A DNA stretch of 64,000 nt. It comes from Oscillospiraceae bacterium. Lineage in GTDB: Bacteria > Bacillota > Clostridia > Oscillospirales > Ruminococcaceae. Below, piece by piece: positions 16,419 through 23,686 of the stretch. The position numbers were made by a program, and so were the translations under genes. The notes under the pieces were generated by a model. That model saw nothing but the letters and a program-made list of their open reading frames with translations. It had not been told where the DNA came from and did no database searches. The stretch spans positions 1-64,000 of the forward strand of contig JAAWRH010000004.1 in NCBI GenBank assembly GCA_022800935.1, read 5' to 3'. The stretch's first letter is position 1. Each line of letters starts with the position of its first letter.

Positions 16419-17288
16419 TTACTCCGTCAGTCCCGCCTGGGCCATCAGCCCGCGCAGGGCGTTGGCGGCAACCTCGAACAGACGGGCCCCTTCGGATTCC
16501 GCGGCCTTTTGGAGGACGTCCGGTTCGCTTTCCAGGGCGGTGAAGCCTACAAAGTGGCACAGATGGGGCTCCAGGGACAGGAACCCGGTGTAATCCCGCT
16601 CTGCCAGTGCCTTCAGCACATCCAGAACCTTTCCGTCGCCTTCCCCGGCGGGGACAACGTGGTGGTCGGAGTAGACCGCGTCCTTGACGTGCATATAGGT
16701 GAAGTAGGGGGCAAGGGACTCGTAGGCGTGGGGGTAGACCTTTTCGTCGCACTGGACAAAGTTGGCGGGGTCAAAGGTCACCTTGAGGATGGGGGAGTCG
16801 ATGGTCTTCATGATGTCCAGACAACGGTCCGCCACGTCGCCGTAGATGCCCTTTTCGTTTTCGTGGAGAAGGGTGACACCCCGCCCCTGGGCCGCATTGA
16901 CAAAGCCCTGCATCCGCTCCATGACCGGCTCACGGTATTTGGCGGGGCCCTCCTCCTTGGGGAGATAGAAGCTGAACAGCCGGATATACTGGGTTTCAAA
17001 CAGCTCCGCCAGGTCCAAAACGTGCCGGAATTTTTCCAGGTGGGGCTCAAAGGGCTCGTCGATTTTAATCTTCCCGATGGGGGAGCCGATGGCCGACAGG
17101 GAGAAGCCCCGCTCCTTCATCTGTGCCTTGATGGCCTTGGCCTCCTCGATGGTGCAGTCGCACAGGTTTTTCCCGTTGACGCCCCGCATCTCGATGTGGT
17201 GGATGTTCAGCTTTTCCAGGACGTTCATCTGAACGGTCAGATTGCGGTCAATCTCGTCGGCAAAGCCGGAAAGGATTACCCTGCTCAT
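16419..17288 (-). CDS. Sugar phosphate isomerase/epimerase, TIM barrel (second of pair)
   Basis: 289 residues of the AP-endonuclease-2/xylose-isomerase-like TIM barrel family. Metal and substrate positions typical of the family are visible: IEMRGVNGKN, LLHENEKGIYGD (metal Glu), VTFDPANFVQ (Asp), MHVKDAVYSDH (His/Asp) and LSLEPHLCHF (final Glu). These enzymes isomerise or epimerise free or phosphorylated keto-sugars, or dehydrate inosose. It lies between the other isomerase (33 bp upstream) and the small membrane protein. Confidence 0.85.
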   Translation of the reverse strand: MSRVILSGFADEIDRNLTVQMNVLEKLNIHHIEMRGVNGKNLCDCTIEEAKAIKAQMKERGFSLSAIGSPIGKIKIDEPFEPHLEKFRHVLDLAELFETQYIRLFSFYLPKEEGPAKYREPVMERMQGFVNAAQGRGVTLLHENEKGIYGDVADRCLDIMKTIDSPILKVTFDPANFVQCDEKVYPHAYESLAPYFTYMHVKDAVYSDHHVVPAGEGDGKVLDVLKALAERDYTGFLSLEPHLCHFVGFTALESEPDVLQKAAESEGARLFEVAANALRGLMAQAGLTE

Positions 17289-17321
17289 GGTTTCCGCCGC
17301 CTTTCTGTATGATAATGATAA

Positions 17322-18104
17322 TTAAAGCACGCCCGCGTCAGCGGCCAGCTTTTTCAGGTTTTTATAGCTGACGGCCAGGCTTTCAAAGGGATCGCCGGGG
17401 CAGATGTCCTGCTCGATGACGATATGGCTTACCCCGCTCTCCACACAGGCCTTCATGCAGTCAGCCAGGTTCAGGTTGCCCTCTCCCACCTCGGTGAAGA
17501 GCTGGGAAGCTCTGCCCTTCTCGTCGGGGACAATCTGCATATCCTTGAAGTGGCAGACCTTCATCCGGCCCGCGGTTTTGCGGATGTAATCGGAAGGGGT
17601 AACGCCGCCAGCCTGGAGCCAGTAGGTATCCAGAATAAACCCGAATTCCTTGGGGGAGTCCTCAATGAGGCGATCCATCAGCAGACGGCCGTCAAAGCGC
17701 ATAAACTCAAAGTTGTGGTTGTGGTAGCCAAAGGACATTCCCGCGTCCGCCAGCTTTTTGGCGACAGGGATCATCTCCTTGATAAAAGCCTCGACTCCCT
17801 CGGCAGAGCCCCGGAACTTCTGGGGCATGGAACCGATGCCGATGGCGTCGCAGCCCATCATGCGGTGCTCCTCTATCAGGTTGTCCAAGTCGCCGACAAT
17901 GCGGTCATAGCTGCTGTGGGTGATGCAGACGTCCAGGTCCAGCTCATGGACCAAATCTCCCAGTTTATGGGGGTCCATGGGGCCAAAACCGGAAATCTGA
18001 ACCACGTCAAAGCCCATAGACTTGATTTTGCGAAGGGTTTTCTCAATATCCTCCGGCGTTTTGGTGAACGCGCGGACGGTGTAGAGCTGTGCGCCGAGTT
18101 TCAT
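17322..18104 (-). CDS. Sugar phosphate isomerase/epimerase, TIM barrel (first of operon)
   Basis: 260 residues, same superfamily as its neighbour but a different branch: LGAQLYTVRAFTKTPEDIEK, DVVQISGFGP, YHNHNFEF (metal His/Glu region), FILDTYWLQAGG, VCHFKDMQ and a terminal IVIEQDICPGDPFESL. ATG 18104 is used because an upstream ATG directly abuts AGGAGG; 9 nt to the second ATG is normal. It heads a four-gene operon with a clear promoter. IolE/3-keto-sugar isomerase-like roles are possible. Confidence 0.85.
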   Translation of the reverse strand: MKLGAQLYTVRAFTKTPEDIEKTLRKIKSMGFDVVQISGFGPMDPHKLGDLVHELDLDVCITHSSYDRIVGDLDNLIEEHRMMGCDAIGIGSMPQKFRGSAEGVEAFIKEMIPVAKKLADAGMSFGYHNHNFEFMRFDGRLLMDRLIEDSPKEFGFILDTYWLQAGGVTPSDYIRKTAGRMKVCHFKDMQIVPDEKGRASQLFTEVGEGNLNLADCMKACVESGVSHIVIEQDICPGDPFESLAVSYKNLKKLAADAGVL

Positions 18105-18126
18105 GTCAATCATCCTCCTTTATTTT

Positions 18127-18152
18127 TCTGTTCCTTGCACGGTGGGAACAGA
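18127..18152. promoter_or_regulatory. Dyad in the sugar-operon leader, possible operator
   Basis: TCTGTTCC-10-GGAACAGA, perfect 8-bp arms, between the promoter and the first gene. It could be a regulator site or an RNA stem; no regulator gene is adjacent. Confidence 0.45.
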
Positions 18153-18197
18153 CGCGCAAAGAACTGCCAGGCCTGAGACAAACCTGGGGATATTTTA

Positions 18198-18226
18198 AGT
18201 ATATCGCCTTTATGGTTTAGAATCAA
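18198..18226 (-). promoter_or_regulatory. Promoter of the sugar isomerase/dehydrogenase operon
   Basis: Minus strand TTGATT, 17-bp spacer, TATACT, about 95 bp before the first start codon. Confidence 0.75.
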
Positions 18227-18325
18227 TACAAAAATAAAGGGGAAAGTTTTATTATTTTTGCATAACTGATAAAAAACTTTGCCGTGACATGATTTGCCCC
18301 GGTGAATTTATTACGGCGGCTATTC

Positions 18326-18354
18326 TTGAAAATAGGGAAATATTGTGGTAGTAT
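18326..18354 (+). promoter_or_regulatory. Promoter of the 55-aa gene
   Basis: TTGAAA, 17-bp spacer, TAGTAT, 35 bp before the start codon. Confidence 0.55.
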
Positions 18355-18388
18355 AAATTTTGGGGATAATCCAAAGGGGGTTAGTGAA

Positions 18389-18556
18389 ATGTGTAAGATA
18401 GTAGAGGATATGTGCATTGAGGCACAAAAGGAAGCCCTGATGGCGGTAGCCGGAAAGCTGTTGTTTGAGGGAACGCTTACTCCAGAGAAAATTTCCGAAT
18501 ACTGCGGACTTTCTTTAGACGAAGTAAAAAAGCTCCAAGCCGGGAAAAAGGCCTGA
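18389..18556 (+). CDS. Small 55-residue protein, possible Rpn/PD-(D/E)XK-transposase tail fragment
   Basis: 55 residues from ATG 18389 behind GGGGG. The sequence MCKIVEDMCIEAQKEALMAV, then LTPEKISEYCGLSLDEVKKL resembles the C-terminal helical tail often seen in Rpn-family (recombination-promoting nuclease) proteins, without any nuclease domain. It has its own promoter and terminator, so it may be a stand-alone small protein rather than debris. Function unknown. Confidence 0.6.
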   Translation: MCKIVEDMCIEAQKEALMAVAGKLLFEGTLTPEKISEYCGLSLDEVKKLQAGKKA

Positions 18557-18574
18557 GCAGTGTCATGGGTTTGG

Positions 18575-18610
18575 GACGGGAATCTGACAAACAGGTTCCC
18601 GTCTTTTTTC
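18575..18610 (+). terminator. Terminator of the 55-aa gene
   Basis: GACGGGAA / TTCCCGTC stem followed by TTTTTT. Confidence 0.85.
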
Positions 18611-18657
18611 ATCAAATGGGCCTTGCCGGGGGACTTTGCTCCGTTCATTTGATGAAA
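18607..18657. repeat. 12-bp inverted repeat TTTCATCAAATG
   Basis: Perfect 12-bp arms (18607-18618 and 18646-18657) 27 bp apart, with a third partial copy TTTTTCATCAAA at 18666-18677, between the previous terminator and the feo promoter. Role unknown. Confidence 0.6.
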
Positions 18658-18702
18658 TGCACCTCTTTTTCATCAAACCCGCTGTGAGAGGGGAAAAAGT
18701 GG

Positions 18703-18731
18703 TTGACAGTCAGATGCAAATGGGATAAAAT
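18703..18731 (+). promoter_or_regulatory. Promoter of feoAB
   Basis: TTGACA, 17-bp spacer, TAAAAT. Confidence 0.85.
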
Positions 18732-18736
18732 ATTGT

Positions 18737-18762
18737 AAAATGTTAGCTTGGGCTAACATTTT
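18737..18762. promoter_or_regulatory. Iron-box-like operator of feoAB
   Basis: AAAATGTTAGC-4-GCTAACATTTT, perfect 11-bp arms, covering the likely transcription start. The TTAG...CTAA core resembles DtxR/IdeR/MntR-type boxes. Inferred role: repression of ferrous iron uptake when iron is ample. Confidence 0.7.
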
Positions 18763-18799
18763 AGATATCACAGGATCATTTCGGGAAGGGTGTGGCAGT

Positions 18800-19042
18800 A
18801 TGACGTTAGATCAGCTTCCAATCGGAAAACCGGGAAAAATAACAGCCGTAAAAGGGGAGGGCGCTCTCCGGGGCAGGCTGCTGGATATGGGGCTTATTCC
18901 GCGGACAACAGTTGTTGTGAGGAAGGTCGCCCCCATGGGGGATCCCATTGAGCTGAACCTGCGGGGCTATGAACTGACCCTGCGGCTGGACGACGCAAAG
19001 GAAATTGTTGTGGAAGCGGAACAGCCCGCCGGAAAGGAATGA
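18800..19042 (+). CDS. feoA: Ferrous iron transport protein A
   Basis: 80-residue SH3-like FeoA: LDQLPIGKPGKITAVKGEG, LRGRLLDMGLIPRTTV, the DPIELNLRGYELTLR core. It is a cytoplasmic partner of the FeoB transporter. ATG 18800 has GGAAGGGTG upstream; the longer frame to 18740 would overlap the operator region. FeoB starts 8 bp after the stop, so the two are co-transcribed. Confidence 0.93.
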   Translation: MTLDQLPIGKPGKITAVKGEGALRGRLLDMGLIPRTTVVVRKVAPMGDPIELNLRGYELTLRLDDAKEIVVEAEQPAGKE

Positions 19043-19049
19043 GACGTTT

Positions 19050-21053
19050 ATGGTATTCGCTTTAGCAGGCAACCAGAACTGCGGCAAGACGACATTGTTT
19101 AACCAGCTCACCGGCTCCAACCAGCATGTGGGGAACTTCCCCGGCGTGACGGTGGAGCGGAAGGAGGGCGTGATTCGTTCCAGCAATCAGGATACCGTCG
19201 TCGATCTTCCCGGCATTTACTCCCTGTCTCCCTATACCAGCGAGGAGATTGTGACCAGGGACTTTCTGCTCAAGCGCCATCCTGACGGAATCATCAATAT
19301 TATCGACGCCACCAACATCCAGCGGAATCTTTACCTGAGTATGCAGCTCATCGAGCTGAACATCCCCATGGTCATTGCCCTGAACATGATGGACGAGGTG
19401 CGGGCCAACGGCGGGACCATCAAGCTGAAAGCCCTGGCGGAGGAATTGGGGGTGCCGGTGGTGCCCATCTCCGCCAGCAAAAACGAAGGCGTTTCGGAGC
19501 TGATTTCCACCGCCCTCCAGGTGGCCAGGGAACGGCACACCCCCAAGCGGATGGACTTCTGCTCCGGCGCGGTACATAGGGCCATCCACTCGGTGGCCCA
19601 CCTAGTTGAGGACCACGCCGAACGGCTGGGGATACCCTCCCGGTTTGTGGCAACCCGCCTGGTGGAGGGGGACGAGCCGATGCTGGAGTCCCTGGCCCTT
19701 TCGGACAACGAAAAGGATATGCTGGAGCACACCGTCACCGAAATGGAGCGGGAGGCTGCCCTGGACCGGAAAGCGGCCATGGCGGATATGCGGTACACCT
19801 TTATCGAAAAGCTCTGCGCCGACTGTGTGGTTGCCTGCCACGAGAGCCGGGAGCACGCCCGCAGCGTGAAGATCGATAAGGTCCTCACCGGGAAATATCT
19901 GGCAATTCCCGTTTTTCTGACAATCATGCTGCTGATTTTCTGGCTGACCTTTGGGGTTATCGGAGGGTTTTTAAGCGATCTGCTCTCCATGGGCATCGAC
20001 GGGCTAACAGATATTGTCAGCCAGGGGCTGACTGCTTATGGCATCAACCCGGTGGTACACTCCCTAATTATCGACGGCGTTTTTGCCGGTGTGGGGAGCG
20101 TGCTCTCCTTTATTCCCACCATTGTGGTGTTGTTTTTCTTCCTTTCCCTGCTGGAGGACAGCGGGTATATGGCCAGGGTGGCCTTTGTGATGGATAAGCT
20201 GCTGAGGAAAATCGGACTGTCCGGCAGGAGCTTTGTGCCGATGCTGATTGGCTTCGGCTGCTCGGTGCCCGCGATTATGGCTTCCCGGACCCTTTCCAGC
20301 GAACGGGACCGGAAGATGACTATCCTTTTGACCCCCTTTATGAGCTGTAGTGCCAAGCTGCCTATTTATGGTGTCTTTACCATGGCGTTTTTCCCAAAAT
20401 ACCGGGCGCTGGTGATGATATGCCTTTATGTGGGCGGAATGATTGTAGGGGTGTTGTGTGGGCTGTTGCTGAAAAAGACTGCCTTTAAGGGGAAGCCCGT
20501 CCCCTTTGTCATGGAGTTGCCCAACTACCGCCTGCCCAGCCCGAAAAGCGTTGCGCTTTTGTTGTGGGATAAAGCCAAGGATTTCCTGACCCGCGCCTTT
20601 ACCATTATCTTTGTGGCAACCATCGCTATATGGTTTTTCCAGACCTTTGACACCCGCTTTAACGTGGTGGAAAACAGCGCCGACAGTATGCTGGCGGCCT
20701 TTGGACAGTGGATTTCCCCTGTTTTTGCGCCTTTGGGCTTTGCGGATTGGAGGGCTTCTACTGCTTTAATTACCGGGTTTTCCGCAAAGGAAGCGGTTGT
20801 CAGCACATTGGCGGTTTTGACGGGCACCTCGACGGCGGAGCTGCCAAACGCCCTGGCGGGGATGTTCCCGCCTGCGGCAGCGGTTTCGTTTTTGACCTTC
20901 ACCCTGCTATACACTCCCTGTGTGGCGGCGGTGGCTGCTGTCAAGCGGGAGATGGGCGGCGCGAAATATGCCGCCTTTGTAGCCGCGTTCCAGACGGGAA
21001 TCGCTTGGTTTGTGGGAATGCTGGTTTATCAGATAGCGAGGCTGTTTATTTGA
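19050..21053 (+). CDS. feoB: Ferrous iron transport protein B
   Basis: 667 residues. Imports Fe(II). The N-terminal G domain has G1 GNQNCGKTT (7-15), G3 DLPGIYSL and G4 NMMD, followed by a GDI-like helical part. The membrane part has two Gate motifs with conserved Cys/Pro (GFGCSVPAIMASRTL and FMSCSAKLPIYG) and about eight membrane segments ending near 667. No FeoC gene follows; the next gene is an acetyltransferase. Confidence 0.96.
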   Translation: MVFALAGNQNCGKTTLFNQLTGSNQHVGNFPGVTVERKEGVIRSSNQDTVVDLPGIYSLSPYTSEEIVTRDFLLKRHPDGIINIIDATNIQRNLYLSMQLIELNIPMVIALNMMDEVRANGGTIKLKALAEELGVPVVPISASKNEGVSELISTALQVARERHTPKRMDFCSGAVHRAIHSVAHLVEDHAERLGIPSRFVATRLVEGDEPMLESLALSDNEKDMLEHTVTEMEREAALDRKAAMADMRYTFIEKLCADCVVACHESREHARSVKIDKVLTGKYLAIPVFLTIMLLIFWLTFGVIGGFLSDLLSMGIDGLTDIVSQGLTAYGINPVVHSLIIDGVFAGVGSVLSFIPTIVVLFFFLSLLEDSGYMARVAFVMDKLLRKIGLSGRSFVPMLIGFGCSVPAIMASRTLSSERDRKMTILLTPFMSCSAKLPIYGVFTMAFFPKYRALVMICLYVGGMIVGVLCGLLLKKTAFKGKPVPFVMELPNYRLPSPKSVALLLWDKAKDFLTRAFTIIFVATIAIWFFQTFDTRFNVVENSADSMLAAFGQWISPVFAPLGFADWRASTALITGFSAKEAVVSTLAVLTGTSTAELPNALAGMFPPAAAVSFLTFTLLYTPCVAAVAAVKREMGGAKYAAFVAAFQTGIAWFVGMLVYQIARLFI

Positions 21054-21066
21054 GGAGGTTTTTTTC

Positions 21067-21504
21067 TTGATTAGGAGATTTGAAGCCGCGGACCTGGAGG
21101 AGGTTATGCAGATATGGCTGGAAGCCAATATACAGGCACATGACTTTATTCCCCAAAACTATTGGATGGATCATTACGCCATGGTCAAGGATATGCTGCC
21201 GTCTGCGGAGCTGTTCGTATTCCAAAGCGATCGTTCCCGAACAATTGACGGCTTTATCGGAATGTCCGGAGGATATATTGAGGGGATTTTTGTGAGGGAG
21301 CAGGAGTGGTCAAAGGGAATCGGAAAAAGGCTTCTGAATCATGTAAAAGCGGCCAAGGGAGAGCTTTCTTTAAGCGTTTATCAAAAAAACGAAGCGGCGG
21401 TCCGCTTTTATATCAGGGAAGGCTTTTCGGTACAGGCGGAAAAGACGGATGAGGATACAGGAGAAGCGGAACTTTCGATGGTGTGGAAGCGCGGAAATTT
21501 GTGA
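21067..21504 (+). CDS. GNAT acetyltransferase (YjgM-like)
   Basis: 145 residues. GNAT fold with IRRFEAADLEEVMQIWLEAN at the N-terminus and the acetyl-CoA loop region REQEWSKGIGKRLLNHVK (Q/RxxGxG/A type), then the terminal NEAAVRFYIREGF. The start is TTG 21067, 7 nt after GAGGAGG; no ATG fits. Substrate unknown. It lies right after feoB and opens a stretch of accessory genes. Confidence 0.85.
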   Translation: MIRRFEAADLEEVMQIWLEANIQAHDFIPQNYWMDHYAMVKDMLPSAELFVFQSDRSRTIDGFIGMSGGYIEGIFVREQEWSKGIGKRLLNHVKAAKGELSLSVYQKNEAAVRFYIREGFSVQAEKTDEDTGEAELSMVWKRGNL

Positions 21505-21516
21505 AGGAGAATTACA

Positions 21517-21606
21517 ATGGAACTGACTGTGCGAGGATTAACAAAGCAGTACAAAGACAAATGCGTCACAAAGTACTCCTTCTCAAGACACCAGATTGAC
21601 AATTGA
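21517..21606 (+). pseudogene. Remnant of an ABC transporter ATPase N-terminus
   Basis: From ATG 21517, behind GAAGGAGA, the frame reads MELTVRGLTKQYKDKCVTKY then SFSRHQIDN and stops. The first 20 residues are the usual opening of an ABC ATPase up to the strand before Walker A; everything after is gone, and vanZ-like sequence follows at once. A deletion or recombination remnant. Confidence 0.65.
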
Positions 21607-21749
21607 ACTATTTCCTCTGATCCAAAATAGTAATGTCAAACTTAGCAAAACAGTTTTTTGGCTTTTTGATGAGTTTGACTATTGAAATGTTACAGCTACT
21701 CATAAATGGTTTCAGAGCTTCGGATGTTACAGATTTGTCTGAAATTTAA
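21605..21749 (+). pseudogene. Decayed second copy of the vanZ 3' half
   Basis: Nucleotide similarity to 22166-22300 of the intact vanZ runs for over 120 bp, for example GCTTTTTGATGAGTTTG and the later TCGGATNTTACAGAT. The frame LFPLIQNSNVKLSKTV shifts by one base into FLMSLTIEMLQLLINGFRAS and ends at a stop in 21747-21749. Probably left from a duplication or replacement event. Confidence 0.75.
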
Positions 21750-21853
21750 TTGTCAGAATGTTTGGGTATTGTTTTTATTCGGTAGGCTGTCCTGAAGCGG
21801 GAGAAGAGGTGGAAAACCAATCCGGCAAACCGGAATTTGAAAGAAGGGTTACT

Positions 21854-22399
21854 ATGAAAGACTTGATAAATCTTACAGTGAAAGACATGATAGATTTTAC
21901 AGCTTTGGCTTTGTTATATGTTTTTGTGTTTTTCAGAATATGGAAAAGGAAAGGGAAAGATATACTGCTTGTCAATACGTGTATGTATGTGTATCTTTCT
22001 TTTGTACTTTATTTTACCCTGATGCCAATCATAACGTCTATCCCATTCGTCTTAAATCATCCCTATACGCCCATGAATTTAGTGCCGTTTATTGATGTTT
22101 CCGCAGGGAAAGGAGATTTCCTAAGACAGGTAATATTAAATATCATTATGACAATACCTTTTGGCTTCTTGTTTCCGCTAACCCAGAATAGAACCGTTAA
22201 ATTAGGCAGAACGATTTTTTTCTGCTTTTTGATGAGTTTGGGGATTGAAATATTGCAGCCACTCATCAACGGTTTCAGGTCTTCGGATATTACAGATGTC
22301 ATTACAAATGTAATAGGCGGGATAATCGGTTATGGGTTTTATATTATTTTCAGACTAGTCGTATTTTGGATTTTGAAGCACCTGAAAGCAGGAAATTAG
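21854..22399 (+). CDS. VanZ-family membrane protein
   Basis: 181 residues with four or five membrane segments. VanZ blocks: PMNLVPFIDV, LNIIMTIPFGFLFPL, SLGIEILQPLINGFRSSDIT and VITNVIGGIIGY. Some family members confer low-level teicoplanin or antimicrobial peptide tolerance; for most the role is unknown. Start ATG 21854 behind AGAAGGG. Base composition here is clearly AT-richer than the flanks, hinting at transfer. Confidence 0.85.
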   Translation: MKDLINLTVKDMIDFTALALLYVFVFFRIWKRKGKDILLVNTCMYVYLSFVLYFTLMPIITSIPFVLNHPYTPMNLVPFIDVSAGKGDFLRQVILNIIMTIPFGFLFPLTQNRTVKLGRTIFFCFLMSLGIEILQPLINGFRSSDITDVITNVIGGIIGYGFYIIFRLVVFWILKHLKAGN

Positions 22400-22463
22400 G
22401 CAGATATATAATTTCTGTTTTATCAGACTGCTGTCCTGGAAAGGGAAGTGACCCAATTCCGCC

Positions 22464-22492
22464 TTGACAAATTTCTGCGCACCTGTTAGAAT
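22464..22492 (+). promoter_or_regulatory. Promoter of an orphan mini transcription unit
   Basis: TTGACA, 17-bp spacer, TAGAAT, about 27 bp before an 18-codon frame. Confidence 0.75.
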
Positions 22493-22518
22493 AGTTTCAG
22501 GAAAGGGTGGTGAATGGT

Positions 22519-22575
22519 ATGAAAAAGATAATAATCCAGTTCGGGGATATCTGCCATTCACTATTCAAAGCCTGA
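22519..22575 (+). CDS. Putative 18-residue peptide or leader
   Basis: MKKIIIQFGDICHSLFKA, ATG 22519 about 8 nt after AAGGGTGG, between a consensus promoter and a strong terminator. The peptide is short, basic at the start and hydrophobic. It could be a real micropeptide, a leader peptide for the acetyltransferase downstream, or a chance frame in a small RNA. No match is known to me. Confidence 0.35.
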   Translation: MKKIIIQFGDICHSLFKA

Positions 22576-22607
22576 CGCGGCGGGTGAAAACAGAATGAAA
22601 GAAATTC

Positions 22608-22636
22608 AGCGTTCCCGAAGGACGGGAACGCTTTTT
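22608..22636 (+). terminator. Terminator or attenuator before the acetyltransferase genes
   Basis: AGCGTTCCC / GGGAACGCT with a 7-nt loop, then TTTTTG. It lies 27 bp before the next start codon, so it may end the mini unit or attenuate the GNAT genes. Confidence 0.8.
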
Positions 22637-22662
22637 GTTTGCCGCGGAAAGGGGCTTTTTAT

Positions 22663-23136
22663 ATGAATATAGATACAGTTTTCATTTCTGATTTTTCCGT
22701 CGGCCGTTTTCGCGCCGCCTTTCAGGCATATTTTGTTGAACTGGGGCTCCATATCTCTGACTGGGATGGGCTCTTTCGCGAAATGAACGAGGATAAAAAC
22801 GGCAAAAATTTTGCATTTCTCATGGTAGACGGCCACGATAACGCAGTAGGCTTCCTGCAATTTCAGATGAATGTCTTTTCCAACTGGTTTTTTCGGGAAT
22901 CTTTTGGCTTCATCCGTGAGCTTTGGGTTCATCCCTCCTGCCGCGGGCAGGGGCTGGGTACCAAGCTTTTGCATGAGGCAGAGCGGTATTTTGCGGATAA
23001 CGGCGCATACAAGGCTGTTTTGACAACGGATGACGCAGAGGCTTTTTATCTGGCCAATGGTTACGAAAAAGCACCTGGGATAAAGGCGAAAAACAAAATG
23101 GAGGTTTTGGTGAAAAACATTTCTGCTCTGAGGTGA
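22663..23136 (+). CDS. GNAT acetyltransferase
   Basis: 157 residues. N-acetyltransferase core with FAFLMVDGHDNAVGFLQFQM, the acetyl-CoA signature RELWVHPSCRGQGLGTKLLH and the terminal DAEAFYLANGYEK. Start ATG 22663 behind AAAGGGG. The stop overlaps the ribosome site of the next GNAT gene. Substrate unknown. Confidence 0.85.
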   Translation: MNIDTVFISDFSVGRFRAAFQAYFVELGLHISDWDGLFREMNEDKNGKNFAFLMVDGHDNAVGFLQFQMNVFSNWFFRESFGFIRELWVHPSCRGQGLGTKLLHEAERYFADNGAYKAVLTTDDAEAFYLANGYEKAPGIKAKNKMEVLVKNISALR

Positions 23137-23141
23137 GAAAG

Positions 23142-23666
23142 ATGATTTATTATCAGGATAATGAACTGCTGATTCGGGACATGGAGCCTGCGGACGCGCA
23201 AACCATCACTGATGAGGAGATAGCCCAGGGCTGGAACGCCGACATCAGTAAATATGAGCTGCGGCTGAAGCACCAGGCAGAGGGGAAGTCCGTCTCCCTG
23301 ACGGCGGTGTATTTGGGAAATGTGGCGGGATATATCAACGTGTATCCGGATTCCCAGTGGGGAGCGTTCGCGGGACAGGGCCTGCCGGAGATTATTGATT
23401 TCGGCGTACTGGAAAAATACCGTAAAAAGGGGATAGGCACAAAGCTGATGAATGCCGCCGAGGAGATAGCGGGAAAGTATGCGGATACGGTTTATTTGGG
23501 CGTGGGGCTGCATAAAGGGTACGGCTCCGCCCAGAGGATGTATGTCAAGCGGGGATACATCCCCGACGGCTCCGGGGTTTGGTTTGGGGATAAGCCGTGC
23601 AGGCCCTATGCCGACTGCCGCAACGACGATGATTTGGCGTTGTACCTATCCAAAAAGCTGAAATAA
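23142..23666 (+). CDS. GNAT acetyltransferase
   Basis: 174 residues; begins YYQDNELLIRDMEPADAQTI, with acetyl-CoA signature FGVLEKYRKKGIGTKLMNAA and AQRMYVKRGYIPDGSG near the end. ATG 23142 is preferred to GTG 23133 because GAGGTG lies 6-8 nt upstream of it. Tightly coupled to the previous gene. Substrate unknown. Confidence 0.87.
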   Translation: MIYYQDNELLIRDMEPADAQTITDEEIAQGWNADISKYELRLKHQAEGKSVSLTAVYLGNVAGYINVYPDSQWGAFAGQGLPEIIDFGVLEKYRKKGIGTKLMNAAEEIAGKYADTVYLGVGLHKGYGSAQRMYVKRGYIPDGSGVWFGDKPCRPYADCRNDDDLALYLSKKLK

Positions 23667-23686
23667 CTTTTCAGGGGGTGTTTGAG

